Positions 38,500 to 47,286 of a DNA stretch of 64,000 bases are shown piece by piece. How positions within the stretch are numbered: position 1 is the stretch's first letter; each line of letters opens with the position of its first letter. The notes under the pieces are model-generated. The model was not told the origin of the DNA, did no database searches, and worked only from the letters and a program-made list of their open reading frames with translations. The translations under genes were made by a program, and so were the position numbers. The DNA is from Streptomyces chartreusis NRRL 3882 (GTDB taxonomy: Bacteria > Actinomycetota > Actinomycetes > Streptomycetales > Streptomycetaceae), in assembly GCF_900236475.1 (NCBI RefSeq), contig NZ_LT963352.1, positions 620,001 through 684,000 on the forward strand, read 5' to 3'.

Positions 38500-38519
38500 C
38501 GTTGATCATATGATCAACG
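38500..38519. promoter_or_regulatory. perfect 20-bp palindrome over the carboxypeptidase start codon
   Basis: CGTTGATCATATGATCAACG is perfectly self-complementary, and its centre contains the ATG of the following gene. It is AT-rich within very GC-rich DNA. A repressor bound here, or a hairpin in the mRNA, would block initiation. The binder is not known. Confidence 0.6.
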
Positions 38520-39682
38520 GAATCTCTTCCCGGGTGGCCGCGTCGACCTGTGTGCTCTGTGCGGCAGGGCTGCTGGCCCTGATGCCCGCCGCGGCGGCCG
38601 GTCCCGGCAGGGCGGAACCCAGTCCGCCGGCCGGGCCGAGGGCGGCGGCCCCGCACTCCTCGCTGCTGCACCGCCCCGGCACGCAGGTCCGCCCGCGCGC
38701 CGGGGCGCCCCGCCTCCCGGAGACCTCCGCGCTGTCCTGGCTGGTGGCCGACGCCCGCACCGGCGCGGTGCTCGCCGCCCACAACGCGCACCGCCCGCTG
38801 CCCCCGGCCAGCACCCTGAAGACCCTGTTCGCCCTCACGGTGCTGCCCACCCTGCCGGCCGGCATCCGGCACACGGTCCGCGGGGAAGAGCTCCGCGGCA
38901 TCGGGGCCGGCAGCAGCATGGTCGGGGTCACCGAGGGCCGCACCTACCGCGTCGCCGACCTGTGGCGGGGTGTCTTCCTCAACTCCGGCAACGACGCCGT
39001 GCGCGTCCTGGCCGAGCTCAACGGCGGCTGGCGGGCCACGGCTCAGCGCATGCAGGCCAAGGCCCGGTCCCTGGGCGCCCGCGACACACACGTGGTCTCC
39101 CCGGACGGCTACGACGCGCCGGGCCAGGTGTCGTCGGCGTTCGATCTGGCGGTCTTCGGCCGGGTCGGGCTGCGCAACCCCGACTTCGCGCGGTACTGCG
39201 CCACCGTGGAGGCCAGGTTCCCCGGCGGCGGAGGCTGGTCGTACCCGATCCGCAACACCAACCGGCTGCTGAGCGGCGCCCGCGGTGTGAAGCCGTACCG
39301 GGGTCTGATCGGCATCAAGAACGGATACACCAGCAAGGCGGGCAACACGCTCGTCGCGGCGGCGCGACGCGACGGGCGCACCCTCGTGGTGACGGTGATG
39401 AACCCTCAGGAGGGCGGCGGCTCCGCGGTGTACGAGGAGGCCCGCTCACTGCTCGACTGGGGTTTCGAGGCGGGCAGCCGGGTCGAACCGGTGGGTTCGC
39501 TCGACGTGTCGGGGGCTGCCGCGCGACCGGTGGCACCGACTCCGCCCGCCGTCGCGGCCACCGTGCCGAAGGAAGCCGGCTCCGGCTGGACGGAAGCGGG
39601 GCTGATCGCGGGTGCCGCCGGGTTGGGCGCGGCGATCGTGGTGCTGGTGCTGCGGCTGCCGGTCCGCCGCTCCGGAGGCTGA
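38510..39682 (+). CDS. D-alanyl-D-alanine carboxypeptidase (S11, DacA/DacC type)
   Basis: 390 aa from the ATG at 38510, which lies in a palindrome and lacks a near ribosome-binding site (GGAGG is 23 nt away). A signal peptide (VAASTCVLCAAGLLALMPAAAAG) is followed by the penicillin-binding fold: PPASTLKTLFALTV (SxxK), FLNSGNDAV (SxN) and GIKNGYTSKAG (KTG box as KNG). A C-terminal membrane helix (LIAGAAGLGAAIVVLVL) then anchors it. It trims the fifth D-Ala of peptidoglycan. Its 3' quarter overlaps the convergent mannosyltransferase frame. Confidence 0.9.
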   Translation: MINGISSRVAASTCVLCAAGLLALMPAAAAGPGRAEPSPPAGPRAAAPHSSLLHRPGTQVRPRAGAPRLPETSALSWLVADARTGAVLAAHNAHRPLPPASTLKTLFALTVLPTLPAGIRHTVRGEELRGIGAGSSMVGVTEGRTYRVADLWRGVFLNSGNDAVRVLAELNGGWRATAQRMQAKARSLGARDTHVVSPDGYDAPGQVSSAFDLAVFGRVGLRNPDFARYCATVEARFPGGGGWSYPIRNTNRLLSGARGVKPYRGLIGIKNGYTSKAGNTLVAAARRDGRTLVVTVMNPQEGGGSAVYEEARSLLDWGFEAGSRVEPVGSLDVSGAAARPVAPTPPAVAATVPKEAGSGWTEAGLIAGAAGLGAAIVVLVLRLPVRRSGG

Positions 39683-40788
39683 CCGGCCGGCAGCCACAGC
39701 AGCAGGCCCAGAGTGATCCAGGCGTAGGTGTTGCTGCCCAGGAACCCGTCGACGCCGGACGCGTCGTCGAACCACAGCCACACCACGCTGGTGCACAGCA
39801 CCGCGTACAGCGCGCCCGCGATCCGGGCGTGCCCGGTACGGAGCAGCACGGCGAAGGACGGCAGCAGCCACACGAGATGGTGCACCCAGGTGATCGGGCT
39901 GACGAGACAGGCGGCGAGGCCGGTCAGGGCGAACGCCGCCGTCCAGTCCCCCGCGGCGACCGCCCGGCGGGCCCGCAGCGCCCAGATGCCGAGCACCAGC
40001 AGAACCGCCACCGCCCACACCGCCCGGTCCGCCTCCCCCAGTCGGGCCAGGATGCCCTGTACCGACTGGTTCGAGACATAGCCGAGGCGGCCCACCCGGT
40101 TGGTGTCCCACAGCGCCTCGGTCCAGTAGTAGCGTGATGCGTCGGGATCCACCGACGCCGCGAGTGCCGTGGCACCGAGGGTGACGGTCGTGGCGACCGC
40201 CGCCGCGCGCCACCTCCCGGCCAACAGCAGCAGACCGATGAACAACGCCGGCGTGAGCTTGATCGCGGCCGCCAGCCCGATGCCGATGCCCGCCCAGCGT
40301 GTGCGTCCGGTGGCGAGCAGCGCCGCGTCGGTGAACACGAGAGCGAGCAGCAGCAGATTCACCTGGCCGAAGCTGAAGGTGTCGCGGAGCGGTTCGAACA
40401 GGGCGAGGACGCAGGCGGTCAGGGCCCAGCCGTACCAGCCGTGACGCCGCCAGGACGGGCCGGCGAGCAGCCGCAGGATCAGGGCCAGGGCCGCCAGGTT
40501 GAGCAGCAGGGCGGCGGCGATCGCGGTGCGCAGATCCAGCAGGGCCATCGGCAGCATGACCACGGCGGCGAAGGGCGGGTACGTGAAGCCGTACGGCGTG
40601 CCGGGGACCCGGTAGTCGTAGATCCGGCCGCCGTGGTGGACCCAGCTGTCGATGCTTCCGTAGTAGACACGCAGGTCGAACCAGTCGCGCAGGAGGGGCA
40701 CGGTCGCGGTGAAGACCGTCACCACCGTGGCGAGGGCGAGCACGAGCAGCAGCCGGCCGCGGTCGGTGCGCGGCGGGGCCGGGGTCAT
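39406..40788 (-). CDS. GT87-type membrane mannosyltransferase with antisense-overlapping C-terminus
   Basis: 460 aa from the ATG at 40788, which overlaps the stop of the upstream mptB-like gene as ATGA. GT-C glycosyltransferase with about ten membrane helices. LRVYYGSIDSWVHHGGRIYDYRVPGTPYGFTYPPFAAVVMLP holds the Asp in the first loop, and AAAIKLTPALFIGLLLLAG and SPITWVHHLVWLLP are typical of polyprenyl-phosphomannose-using alpha-mannosyltransferases. The membrane domain ends near residue 365. The remaining ~90 residues are Ser/Thr/Pro-rich and are read antisense through the carboxypeptidase gene, so the native stop was probably lost. Confidence 0.83.
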   Translation of the reverse strand: MTPAPPRTDRGRLLLVLALATVVTVFTATVPLLRDWFDLRVYYGSIDSWVHHGGRIYDYRVPGTPYGFTYPPFAAVVMLPMALLDLRTAIAAALLLNLAALALILRLLAGPSWRRHGWYGWALTACVLALFEPLRDTFSFGQVNLLLLALVFTDAALLATGRTRWAGIGIGLAAAIKLTPALFIGLLLLAGRWRAAAVATTVTLGATALAASVDPDASRYYWTEALWDTNRVGRLGYVSNQSVQGILARLGEADRAVWAVAVLLVLGIWALRARRAVAAGDWTAAFALTGLAACLVSPITWVHHLVWLLPSFAVLLRTGHARIAGALYAVLCTSVVWLWFDDASGVDGFLGSNTYAWITLGLLLWLPAGQPPERRTGSRSTSTTIAAPNPAAPAISPASVQPEPASFGTVAATAGGVGATGRAAAPDTSSEPTGSTRLPASKPQSSSERASSYTAEPPPS

Positions 40789-42179
40789 GCCGTGCGTCCC
40801 AGTGCCGGTGCCAGCTCGGCCTGGTGGGCCTGCCACAGTACGACGACCGCGAGCGCGCCGCCGGAGACGGCCAGCACGAGTTGCCCGGTGTCGGCCGGGC
40901 CGCCGCCGGGCAGCACGCAAAGCGCGAGCACGCCGGTCACGGCCGCCATGCGGTGGCGTACGGAGGTGCTGGGCGCGGCGGCGGCGATGAGGAACAGGCC
41001 CCACAGGGCGTACCAGGGGCGGATCGCCGGGCCGAGCGCGGCCACCGCCGCCAGGCTCAGGCCCAGCGCGTACAGCGGTCGCGGGCGCAGCCGGAGCCAT
41101 ATCAGGACGATCGCGCCCCCGGCCGCCACGATGCCCAGAGTGTGCCAGACGGGCACCGCCAGGGGCGCGAGATCGCTGCCGAGGTGTTCCAGCAGGGCGC
41201 GGGTGGCGCGGCCGAGCAGGGTGGTCAGGGCCCAGTTCTGCGGCGAGACCGGGGTGTTCAGGGCGCCGATCCAGCCGTATCCGGTGCCTGCCGCGGCCGT
41301 GGCCGCGACGGTCGTCCCCGCGGCCGCGACGGCGGTCGTCACGAGGGCCTTCGCCGTACCGCGGCCCGCACGGACCTGGAGGACGACGACGGCGGCCAGA
41401 CCGAGCGCGGCGGGCGCCTTGACCAGCGCGGCGAGCGTGACGAGCACGGCGCCGAGGAACGGCCACCGGCCGAGCGCCGCCACCAGGCCGGCGCCGAGCA
41501 GGCCCAGCATGACGGCGTCGTTGTGCGCGCCCGCGACCAGGTGCAGCAGGACGAGCGGGTTGAGGGCGCCCAGCCACAGCGCGGCGGACGGGTCGGCGCC
41601 GCTGTGGCGGGCGAGGCGGGGCAGCGCGGCCGCCATCAGGGCCACGCCGGCCAGTGCCACGAGCCGCATCCCGAACAGCCCGGCGGGCAGTTCACCGCGC
41701 GTGAGGGCCGACAGGGCCGCCGCGACGGCGAGGAACACCGGGCCGTACGGGGCGGCGGTGTGCCGCCAGAGCGGGGCGACCTCACCGGCGAGCGGGCCGC
41801 CGAGCTGCGACGGCCCGTGCGCGTAGACGTCCATGTGCGCATCGACCATCGCCCCTTGGGCGAGGTAGCTGTACACGTCCCGGCTGAACAGCGGCGGGGC
41901 GAGCAGCAGCGGGGCGGCCCAGACGGCGAGGACGAGCAGCAGGGCGCGGGGAGCGGGCGGTCTGGGTCCTCGCACCAGCCGGCCCAGCAGCGCCCAGGCC
42001 GCGATCAGCAGGACGAGTCCGAAGTACACCGCCACCATGCCGAGGGCGGCGGGCGCGGAGGCCGGGTGGAGGAGGTCCCGTACGGGCAGGGCTCCGGCCG
42101 TCTCACCGCCTGCCGCGAGGAAGGCGGTACCGGCCAGACCGAGTATCTGGCAGCGGCGGAGATCGACGGGGAAAGCCAT
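40785..42179 (-). CDS. mptB: polyprenol-phosphomannose-dependent alpha-1,6-mannosyltransferase, MptB-like
   Basis: 464 aa from the ATG at 42179 (a GTG three codons upstream is also possible). GT-C protein with 10-12 membrane helices; PLFSRDVYSYLAQGAMVDAHMDVYAHGPSQLGG in the first external loop is the MptB hallmark with the catalytic Asp. AAPYGPVFLAVAAALS and AGAHNDAVMLGLLGAGL also fit. In mycobacteria MptB extends the lipomannan core; Streptomyces homologues probably glycosylate lipids or exported polymers. Translation is coupled to the GT87 gene. Confidence 0.85.
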   Translation of the reverse strand: MAFPVDLRRCQILGLAGTAFLAAGGETAGALPVRDLLHPASAPAALGMVAVYFGLVLLIAAWALLGRLVRGPRPPAPRALLLVLAVWAAPLLLAPPLFSRDVYSYLAQGAMVDAHMDVYAHGPSQLGGPLAGEVAPLWRHTAAPYGPVFLAVAAALSALTRGELPAGLFGMRLVALAGVALMAAALPRLARHSGADPSAALWLGALNPLVLLHLVAGAHNDAVMLGLLGAGLVAALGRWPFLGAVLVTLAALVKAPAALGLAAVVVLQVRAGRGTAKALVTTAVAAAGTTVAATAAAGTGYGWIGALNTPVSPQNWALTTLLGRATRALLEHLGSDLAPLAVPVWHTLGIVAAGGAIVLIWLRLRPRPLYALGLSLAAVAALGPAIRPWYALWGLFLIAAAAPSTSVRHRMAAVTGVLALCVLPGGGPADTGQLVLAVSGGALAVVVLWQAHQAELAPALGRTA

Positions 42180-42292
42180 GGCCAACACTCGGGCAGCGTG
42201 TCAACGTGGGGTGGCTCGAAGGCGACGTGGAGTGCTCCGGTGGGAAGCCGAAGGGTGACCGGCCGGTGATCAGGTGCGGGATGTCCGGTCCG

Positions 42293-43216
42293 TCAGAACA
42301 CCGACAGGCCCGTCAGCGTCGTGAATCTGTCCAGGGCCGCGACGCCGGCCACCGAGTTGCCCCGTTCGTCCAGGCCCGGGCTCCACACGCACAGCGTGCA
42401 GCGGCCCGGGACGACCGCGATGATGCCCCCGCCCACGCCGCTCTTGCCGGGCAGGCCCACGCGGTAGGCGAAGTCGCCCGCCGCGTCGTACGTGCCGCAG
42501 GTCAGCATGATCGCGTTGATCTGCTTGGCCTGGCTGCGGGTGAGCAGGCGAGTGCCGTCGGCGCGGATGCCGTGCCGGGCGAGGAAGGTGGTGGCGAGGG
42601 CGAGGTCGGCGCAGGACGCCGCGATCGAGCACTGCCGGAAGTACTGGTCGAGCAGGACCGGCACCGGGTTGTCGATGTTGCCGTAGGACGCCATGAAGTG
42701 GCCGAGGGCGGCGTTGCGGTCGCCGTGGGCGGTCTCGGAGGCCGCGACCTCCTCGTCGAAGGTCAGCTCCGTGTTGCCGCTCTCCGCCCGCAGGAACTCC
42801 AGCAGTTCGCCCGACGCGTCGCCGGTACGGGTGTGCAGCCGGTCGGTGACGACGAGGGCGCCGGCGTTGATGAACGGGTTGCGCGGGATGCCGTTCTCGT
42901 ACTCCAGCTGGACCAGGGAGTTGAAGGGGTTGCCGGAGGGCTCGCGGCCCACGTGTTCCCACAGGGCGTCGCCCTCGCGGGCCAGGCCGAGGGCGAGGGT
43001 GAAGACCTTGGTGATGGACTGCGCGGAGAAGGGCCGCCGCCAGTCCCCCACGCCGTACACCGTGCCGTCCGGCTCGGCGACGGCCATGCCGAAGCTGCGC
43101 GGGTCTCGGGCGGCGAGCGCCGGGATGTAGTCGGCGGGCCGGCCCCGGCCGGGCGTCCGCTCGATCTCCTCGGCGATGCGCTCCAGGACCGGCTGGAAGG
43201 TCGTCGACGACGTCAT
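42293..43216 (-). CDS. glsA: glutaminase
   Basis: 307 aa, the size of class A bacterial glutaminases. The serine-hydrolase fold motif is FSAQSITKVFTLAL (S-x-x-K). GREPSGNPFNSLVQLEYENGIPRNPFINAGALV, DRNAALGHFMASYGNIDNPV and GKSGVGGGIIAVVPGRC are the family blocks. It hydrolyses glutamine to glutamate and ammonium in the cytoplasm. It lies 43 bp behind the aspartase gene and may extend the asparagine operon into a general amide-nitrogen operon. Confidence 0.95.
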   Translation of the reverse strand: MTSSTTFQPVLERIAEEIERTPGRGRPADYIPALAARDPRSFGMAVAEPDGTVYGVGDWRRPFSAQSITKVFTLALGLAREGDALWEHVGREPSGNPFNSLVQLEYENGIPRNPFINAGALVVTDRLHTRTGDASGELLEFLRAESGNTELTFDEEVAASETAHGDRNAALGHFMASYGNIDNPVPVLLDQYFRQCSIAASCADLALATTFLARHGIRADGTRLLTRSQAKQINAIMLTCGTYDAAGDFAYRVGLPGKSGVGGGIIAVVPGRCTLCVWSPGLDERGNSVAGVAALDRFTTLTGLSVF

Positions 43217-43259
43217 GATCCGATTGTTCCTCCCTGCCGGTCCCGGTGCCTCGCGTCCG

Positions 43260-44672
43260 TCAGGCCACCGGAGCCGGGCCGTTGCCGGCCAGGACCTCCG
43301 GGCGCAGCAGGCCGGCGAGCGTCTCGGCGGGCAGCAGGCCCTTCTCCAGGACGAGTTCGGCCACGCCCCGGCCGGTGGCGAGGGCCTCCTTGGCGATGTC
43401 GGTGGCGGCCGTGTAGCCGATGTGGGGGTTGAGGGCGGTGACGAGGCCGATGGAGTTCTCGACGGTCGCGCGCAGCGCCTCGGTGTTGGCGGTGATGCCG
43501 GCCACGCAGCGTTCGGCGAGCGTGAGGCAGGCGGCCCGCAGGTGGGTGACGGATTCCGACAGGGAGTGCAGGATGATCGGCTCGAAGGCGTTGAGCTGGA
43601 GCTGTCCGGCCTCGGCGGCCATGGTGATGGTCACGTCGTTGCCGATCACCTCGAAGGCGACCTGGTTGACGACCTCGGGGATCACCGGGTTGACCTTGCC
43701 GGGCATGATGGACGAACCGGCCTGCACCGGCGGCAGGTTGATTTCGTTCAGACCCGCGCGCGGGCCGGAGGACAGCAGCCTGAGGTCGTTGCAGCTCTTG
43801 GAGAGCTTGACGGCGATGCGCTTGAGCACGCCGGACATCTGGACGAAGGCGCCGCAGTCCTGGGTGGCCTCGACCAGGTTGGCCGCCGTCACCAGGGGCA
43901 GCCCGGTGATGGCCGCGAGGTGGCGGCGGGCCGACTCGGCGTATCCGGCGGGGGCGTTGAGGCCGGTGCCGATCGCCGTGGCGCCGAGGTTGATCTCATG
44001 GATCAGCTCGACGGCCTCGGCAAGACGGGACCGGTCCTCGTCGATCATGACGGCGTACGCGGAGAACTCCTGACCGAGCGTCATCGGCACCGCGTCCTGC
44101 AACTGTGTACGGCCCATCTTGAGCACGTCGCGGAACTCGACGGCCTTGCGGGCGAAGGCGTCCTGGAGGACGGACATCGCGTCGAGCAGGCCGCGCACCG
44201 CGAACACCGTCGCGATCTTGACGGCGGTGGGGTAGACGTCGTTGGTGGACTGGCCGAGGTTGACGTCCTCGTTCGGGTGCAGGAACCCGTACTCGCCCTT
44301 GGCGTGGCCCAGCAGTTCCAGCGCCCGGTTGGCGACGACCTCGTTGGCGTTCATGTTGGTGGAGGTGCCGGCACCGCCCTGGACGACGTCGACGACGAAC
44401 TGGTCGTGCAGCTTGCCGTCGCGGATCTCCTGGCATGCCTCCACGATGGCGGCCGCCTTCCTCGGCTCCAGCAGGCCGAGTTCCTCGTTGGCGAGGGCGG
44501 CGGCCTCCTTGACGGCGGCCAGGGCGTCGATCAGGTGCGGGTAGGCGGAGATGGGCGTGCCCGTGATCGGGAAGTTCTCCTTGGCGCGCAGGGTGTGCAC
44601 ACCCCAGTAGGCCTCGGCGGGAACGTCACGGTCACCGAGCAGATCGTGTTCGGAACGGGTGGCGGCGGTCAT
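43260..44672 (-). CDS. aspA: aspartate ammonia-lyase
   Basis: 470 aa from the ATG at 44672. The fumarase/aspartase signature GSSIMPGKVNP is intact, as is the N-terminal EAYWGVHTLRAKENFPITGTPIS, the GGAGTSTNMNANEV loop and GQSTNDVYPTA. It converts aspartate to fumarate and ammonium. It follows the asparaginase gene across a 120-bp spacer that contains a dispersed Streptomyces repeat. With permease and asparaginase it forms a linear Asn-to-fumarate route. Confidence 0.94.
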   Translation of the reverse strand: MTAATRSEHDLLGDRDVPAEAYWGVHTLRAKENFPITGTPISAYPHLIDALAAVKEAAALANEELGLLEPRKAAAIVEACQEIRDGKLHDQFVVDVVQGGAGTSTNMNANEVVANRALELLGHAKGEYGFLHPNEDVNLGQSTNDVYPTAVKIATVFAVRGLLDAMSVLQDAFARKAVEFRDVLKMGRTQLQDAVPMTLGQEFSAYAVMIDEDRSRLAEAVELIHEINLGATAIGTGLNAPAGYAESARRHLAAITGLPLVTAANLVEATQDCGAFVQMSGVLKRIAVKLSKSCNDLRLLSSGPRAGLNEINLPPVQAGSSIMPGKVNPVIPEVVNQVAFEVIGNDVTITMAAEAGQLQLNAFEPIILHSLSESVTHLRAACLTLAERCVAGITANTEALRATVENSIGLVTALNPHIGYTAATDIAKEALATGRGVAELVLEKGLLPAETLAGLLRPEVLAGNGPAPVA

Positions 44673-44711
44673 GAGGGTGAGGGATCCCTTTTCTGAGGAG
44701 TGAGGGTGGGT

Positions 44712-44780
44712 GGGCGCCCCCTCAGGGGCGCGGGGAACTGCGCGATCAGCCACAGGGGATCCGCAGCCGCCGGACGGGAG
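44712..44780 (-). repeat. dispersed Streptomyces intergenic repeat with hairpin
   Basis: The run GGGGCGCGGGGAACTGCGCG followed by ATCAGCCACAGGGGATCCGCAG is a sequence I recognise from many Streptomyces intergenic regions. Its head forms a hairpin, GCGCCCC-CTCA-GGGGCGC (44714-44731). It sits between the asparaginase and aspartase genes and might act as a terminator or attenuator within the operon. Confidence 0.65.
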
Positions 44781-44794
44781 AACCCGGCACGTCG

Positions 44795-45811
44795 TCAGGC
44801 GCGGGCAGCACCGGCGAGCGGCTCCAGCGAGCGAACGGGCCGCACCCGCCCGACCTCCCGGCCACCGCCCAGCAGCGGCTCGCCCTGGAACTCGGTGAGC
44901 AGCTCCGGGTCGACGCCCGCCCGGGCCAGCGCGGCGGCAGCCACCGGCACCCGGGCCCGGTTCGCACCATCCGCGATCTTCACCGCGACGGCCCGCCCAT
45001 CGGCCAGCGCAGCTACCTGCACGCCCTCGAACCCGTCCTTGGACAACAGCCCTGGCACGGCCCGCATCAGCGCGGCGACGTCCCGGCCGGAGCCGGAGGC
45101 CATCTCGGCGTGCTCGCGCATCGCGTCGGCGACGCGGGCCTCGGGCGTGCCCGGCGCAGCCGAGGCGATCCGGGCGGTGGCCCGGGCGAGGCCGTGCAGG
45201 GAGATGGAGAACAGCGGCGCGCCGCAGCCGTCGACGGTCACCCCGGCGATGCGCTGCCCGGTGAGGTCCTCGACGATCTCGGCGACGGCCTGCTGGAGCG
45301 GGTGGCCGGGGTCGAGGTAGTTCTCCAGCGGCCAGCCGTTGAGGGTGCAGGTGTAGAGCATGGCCGCGTGCTTGCCGGAGCAGTTCTGCGCGAGCCGGGA
45401 GGGCAGCCGGCCCTTGTGCACCCAGGCGTCCCGGACGACCGGGTCGAACGGCAGGTCCGGGACGTTGCGCAGGTGGTCCTCGGTGAGCCCGGCGAGTTCG
45501 AGGATGCGCCGGGTGCCGGCGAGGTGGCGTTCCTCGCCGGAGTGGCTGGCCGCGGTCAGCGACAGCAAGTCGCCGTCGAGCGGTAGTCCGGCCCGGGCCA
45601 TGGCCACGGCCTGGACGGGCTTGATCGCGGAGCGGGGGTAGAAGGCGGCCTCGATGTCTCCGATCTGGAGCTGGACCTCTCCGTCGGCGCCGAGGACGAC
45701 GACGGAGCCGTAGTGGATGCCTTCGACGATTCCGCCGCGTATGAGGTGGGCGACGGGTGCGTGGACGGGTTCACGGACCAGGGGTGCGTCCGCGAGGGAA
45801 CTGCTGTGCAT
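44795..45811 (-). CDS. asparaginase (PF06089, thermolabile/rhizobial type)
   Basis: 338 aa from the ATG at 45811. Not an AnsA/AnsB-type enzyme but the Ser-Lys-based class known from Rhizobium. VHAPVAHLIRGGIVEGIHYGSVVVLGADG, YPRSAIKPVQAVAMARAG (SxxK-like), TAASHSGEERH, NCSGKHAAMLYTC and DGCGAPLFSISLHGLARA are the conserved blocks. It hydrolyses asparagine to aspartate and ammonium. It lies 32 bp behind the permease gene and feeds the following aspartase. Confidence 0.9.
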   Translation of the reverse strand: MHSSSLADAPLVREPVHAPVAHLIRGGIVEGIHYGSVVVLGADGEVQLQIGDIEAAFYPRSAIKPVQAVAMARAGLPLDGDLLSLTAASHSGEERHLAGTRRILELAGLTEDHLRNVPDLPFDPVVRDAWVHKGRLPSRLAQNCSGKHAAMLYTCTLNGWPLENYLDPGHPLQQAVAEIVEDLTGQRIAGVTVDGCGAPLFSISLHGLARATARIASAAPGTPEARVADAMREHAEMASGSGRDVAALMRAVPGLLSKDGFEGVQVAALADGRAVAVKIADGANRARVPVAAAALARAGVDPELLTEFQGEPLLGGGREVGRVRPVRSLEPLAGAARA

Positions 45812-45843
45812 CACTGCCTGCTTCTCGTGGAGCGGCGCGTCTC

Positions 45844-47286
45844 TCACGCGTCGGCTCCGGTGGTGGACTTGCGCGCGATACGGCCGCGGATGGCGAACCA
45901 TCCGGCGACCAGTGCCCCGACGATCAGCGGCAGGCACAGCACGGTGGTGCGTCCCGCGCCGCCGTCGGCGTACATGAGGACCAGGACGGAGGCGAGGAAC
46001 GCCAGCGTCACGATCTCGGTCCAGGGGGAGCCCGGCAGCCGGTAGCCCGGGCGGGTCAGCTCGCCCTTCTGGGTCTTCTGCCAGAAGAGGAGGTGACAGA
46101 TCATGATCATGCCCCAGGTGGCGAGGATGCCGATCGCGGCGAAGTTCAGCACGATCTCGAACGCCTCGGCGGGCACGACGAAGTTGAGGCCGACGCCCAG
46201 GACGCAGATGCCGCTGGTGAGCAGGATGCCGCCGTAGGGGACCTGGCTGCGGCTCATCACCGAGGTGAACTTGGGCGCCGATCCGGCCATGGCCATGGAG
46301 CGCAGGATGCGGCCGGTGGAGTACAGGCCGGAGTTGAGGGAGGACATCGCGGCGGTGAGGACGACGAGGTTCATCACACCGCCGGCCGCCGGGACGCCGA
46401 TGTTGGACAGCACCGTGACGAAGGGGCTCTCGCCGGCCGTGTACTTGTTCCACGGCAGCAGCATCGACAGCAGGACGACCGAGCCGACGTAGAAGAGGCC
46501 CACGCGCCACATGATCGAGTTGATCGCCTTCGGCATGATCTTCTCGGGGTTCTCGGTCTCGCCGGCCGCGACGCCGACGAGCTCGACGGAGGCGTAGGCG
46601 AAGACGACGCCCTGGATGATCAGCAGCATGGGCAGCAGGCCGTGCGGGAAGACGCCGCCGTTGTCGCTGATGAGGGACGGTCCGGGGCTGTGGCCGTCGA
46701 CGGGGTGCTGGGTGACCAGCAGGAAGATGCCTATGCACATGAAGACGACGAGTGCGCCGACCTTGATGATCGCGAACCAGAACTCCAGCTCGCCGAAGAT
46801 CTTCACCGAGATCAGGTTCACGGTGAGCACGACCGCCAGCGCGATGAGCGCGATCACCCACTGCGGGATGTCGGAGAACATGCCCCAGTAGTGGGTGTAG
46901 GTGGCCACGGCGGTGATGTCGGCGATGCCGGTGGTCGCCCAGTTGAGGAAGTACATCCAGCCCGCGGTGTAGGCGCCCTTCTCCCCCATGAACTCCCGGG
47001 CGTACGACACGAAGGCGCCGGAGGAAGGCCGGTACAGCACGAGTTCGCCGAGGGCGCGGACCACGAGGAAGGCGAAGAGGCCGCAGACCGCGTACGCGAT
47101 GAAGAGGGAGGGGCCGGCGTCGGCGAGGCGGCCGCCGGCGCCGAGGAAGAGGCCGGTGCCGATGGCGCCGCCGATGGCGATCATGTTGACGTGCCGGGAC
47201 TTCAGGGACTTGCTGTAGCCCGCGTCTCCGGCGTCGACATGGCCGATTCGTTTCTGCACGCCTTCGTGCAGGGACTGCTCGCTCAC
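45844..47286 (-). CDS. ansP: amino-acid permease of the AnsP type (probable L-asparagine permease)
   Basis: 480 aa from a GTG overlapping the regulator's stop (GTGA). Twelve membrane helices of the APC/AAT family; [30 protein letters not shown] is the family start. [18 protein letters not shown] and the [35 protein letters not shown] block resemble asparagine permeases closely. [21 protein letters not shown] is the conserved loop. Asparagine as substrate is inferred from sequence style and from the asparaginase next to it. Confidence 0.87.
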   Translation of the reverse strand: MSEQSLHEGVQKRIGHVDAGDAGYSKSLKSRHVNMIAIGGAIGTGLFLGAGGRLADAGPSLFIAYAVCGLFAFLVVRALGELVLYRPSSGAFVSYAREFMGEKGAYTAGWMYFLNWATTGIADITAVATYTHYWGMFSDIPQWVIALIALAVVLTVNLISVKIFGELEFWFAIIKVGALVVFMCIGIFLLVTQHPVDGHSPGPSLISDNGGVFPHGLLPMLLIIQGVVFAYASVELVGVAAGETENPEKIMPKAINSIMWRVGLFYVGSVVLLSMLLPWNKYTAGESPFVTVLSNIGVPAAGGVMNLVVLTAAMSSLNSGLYSTGRILRSMAMAGSAPKFTSVMSRSQVPYGGILLTSGICVLGVGLNFVVPAEAFEIVLNFAAIGILATWGMIMICHLLFWQKTQKGELTRPGYRLPGSPWTEIVTLAFLASVLVLMYADGGAGRTTVLCLPLIVGALVAGWFAIRGRIARKSTTGADA

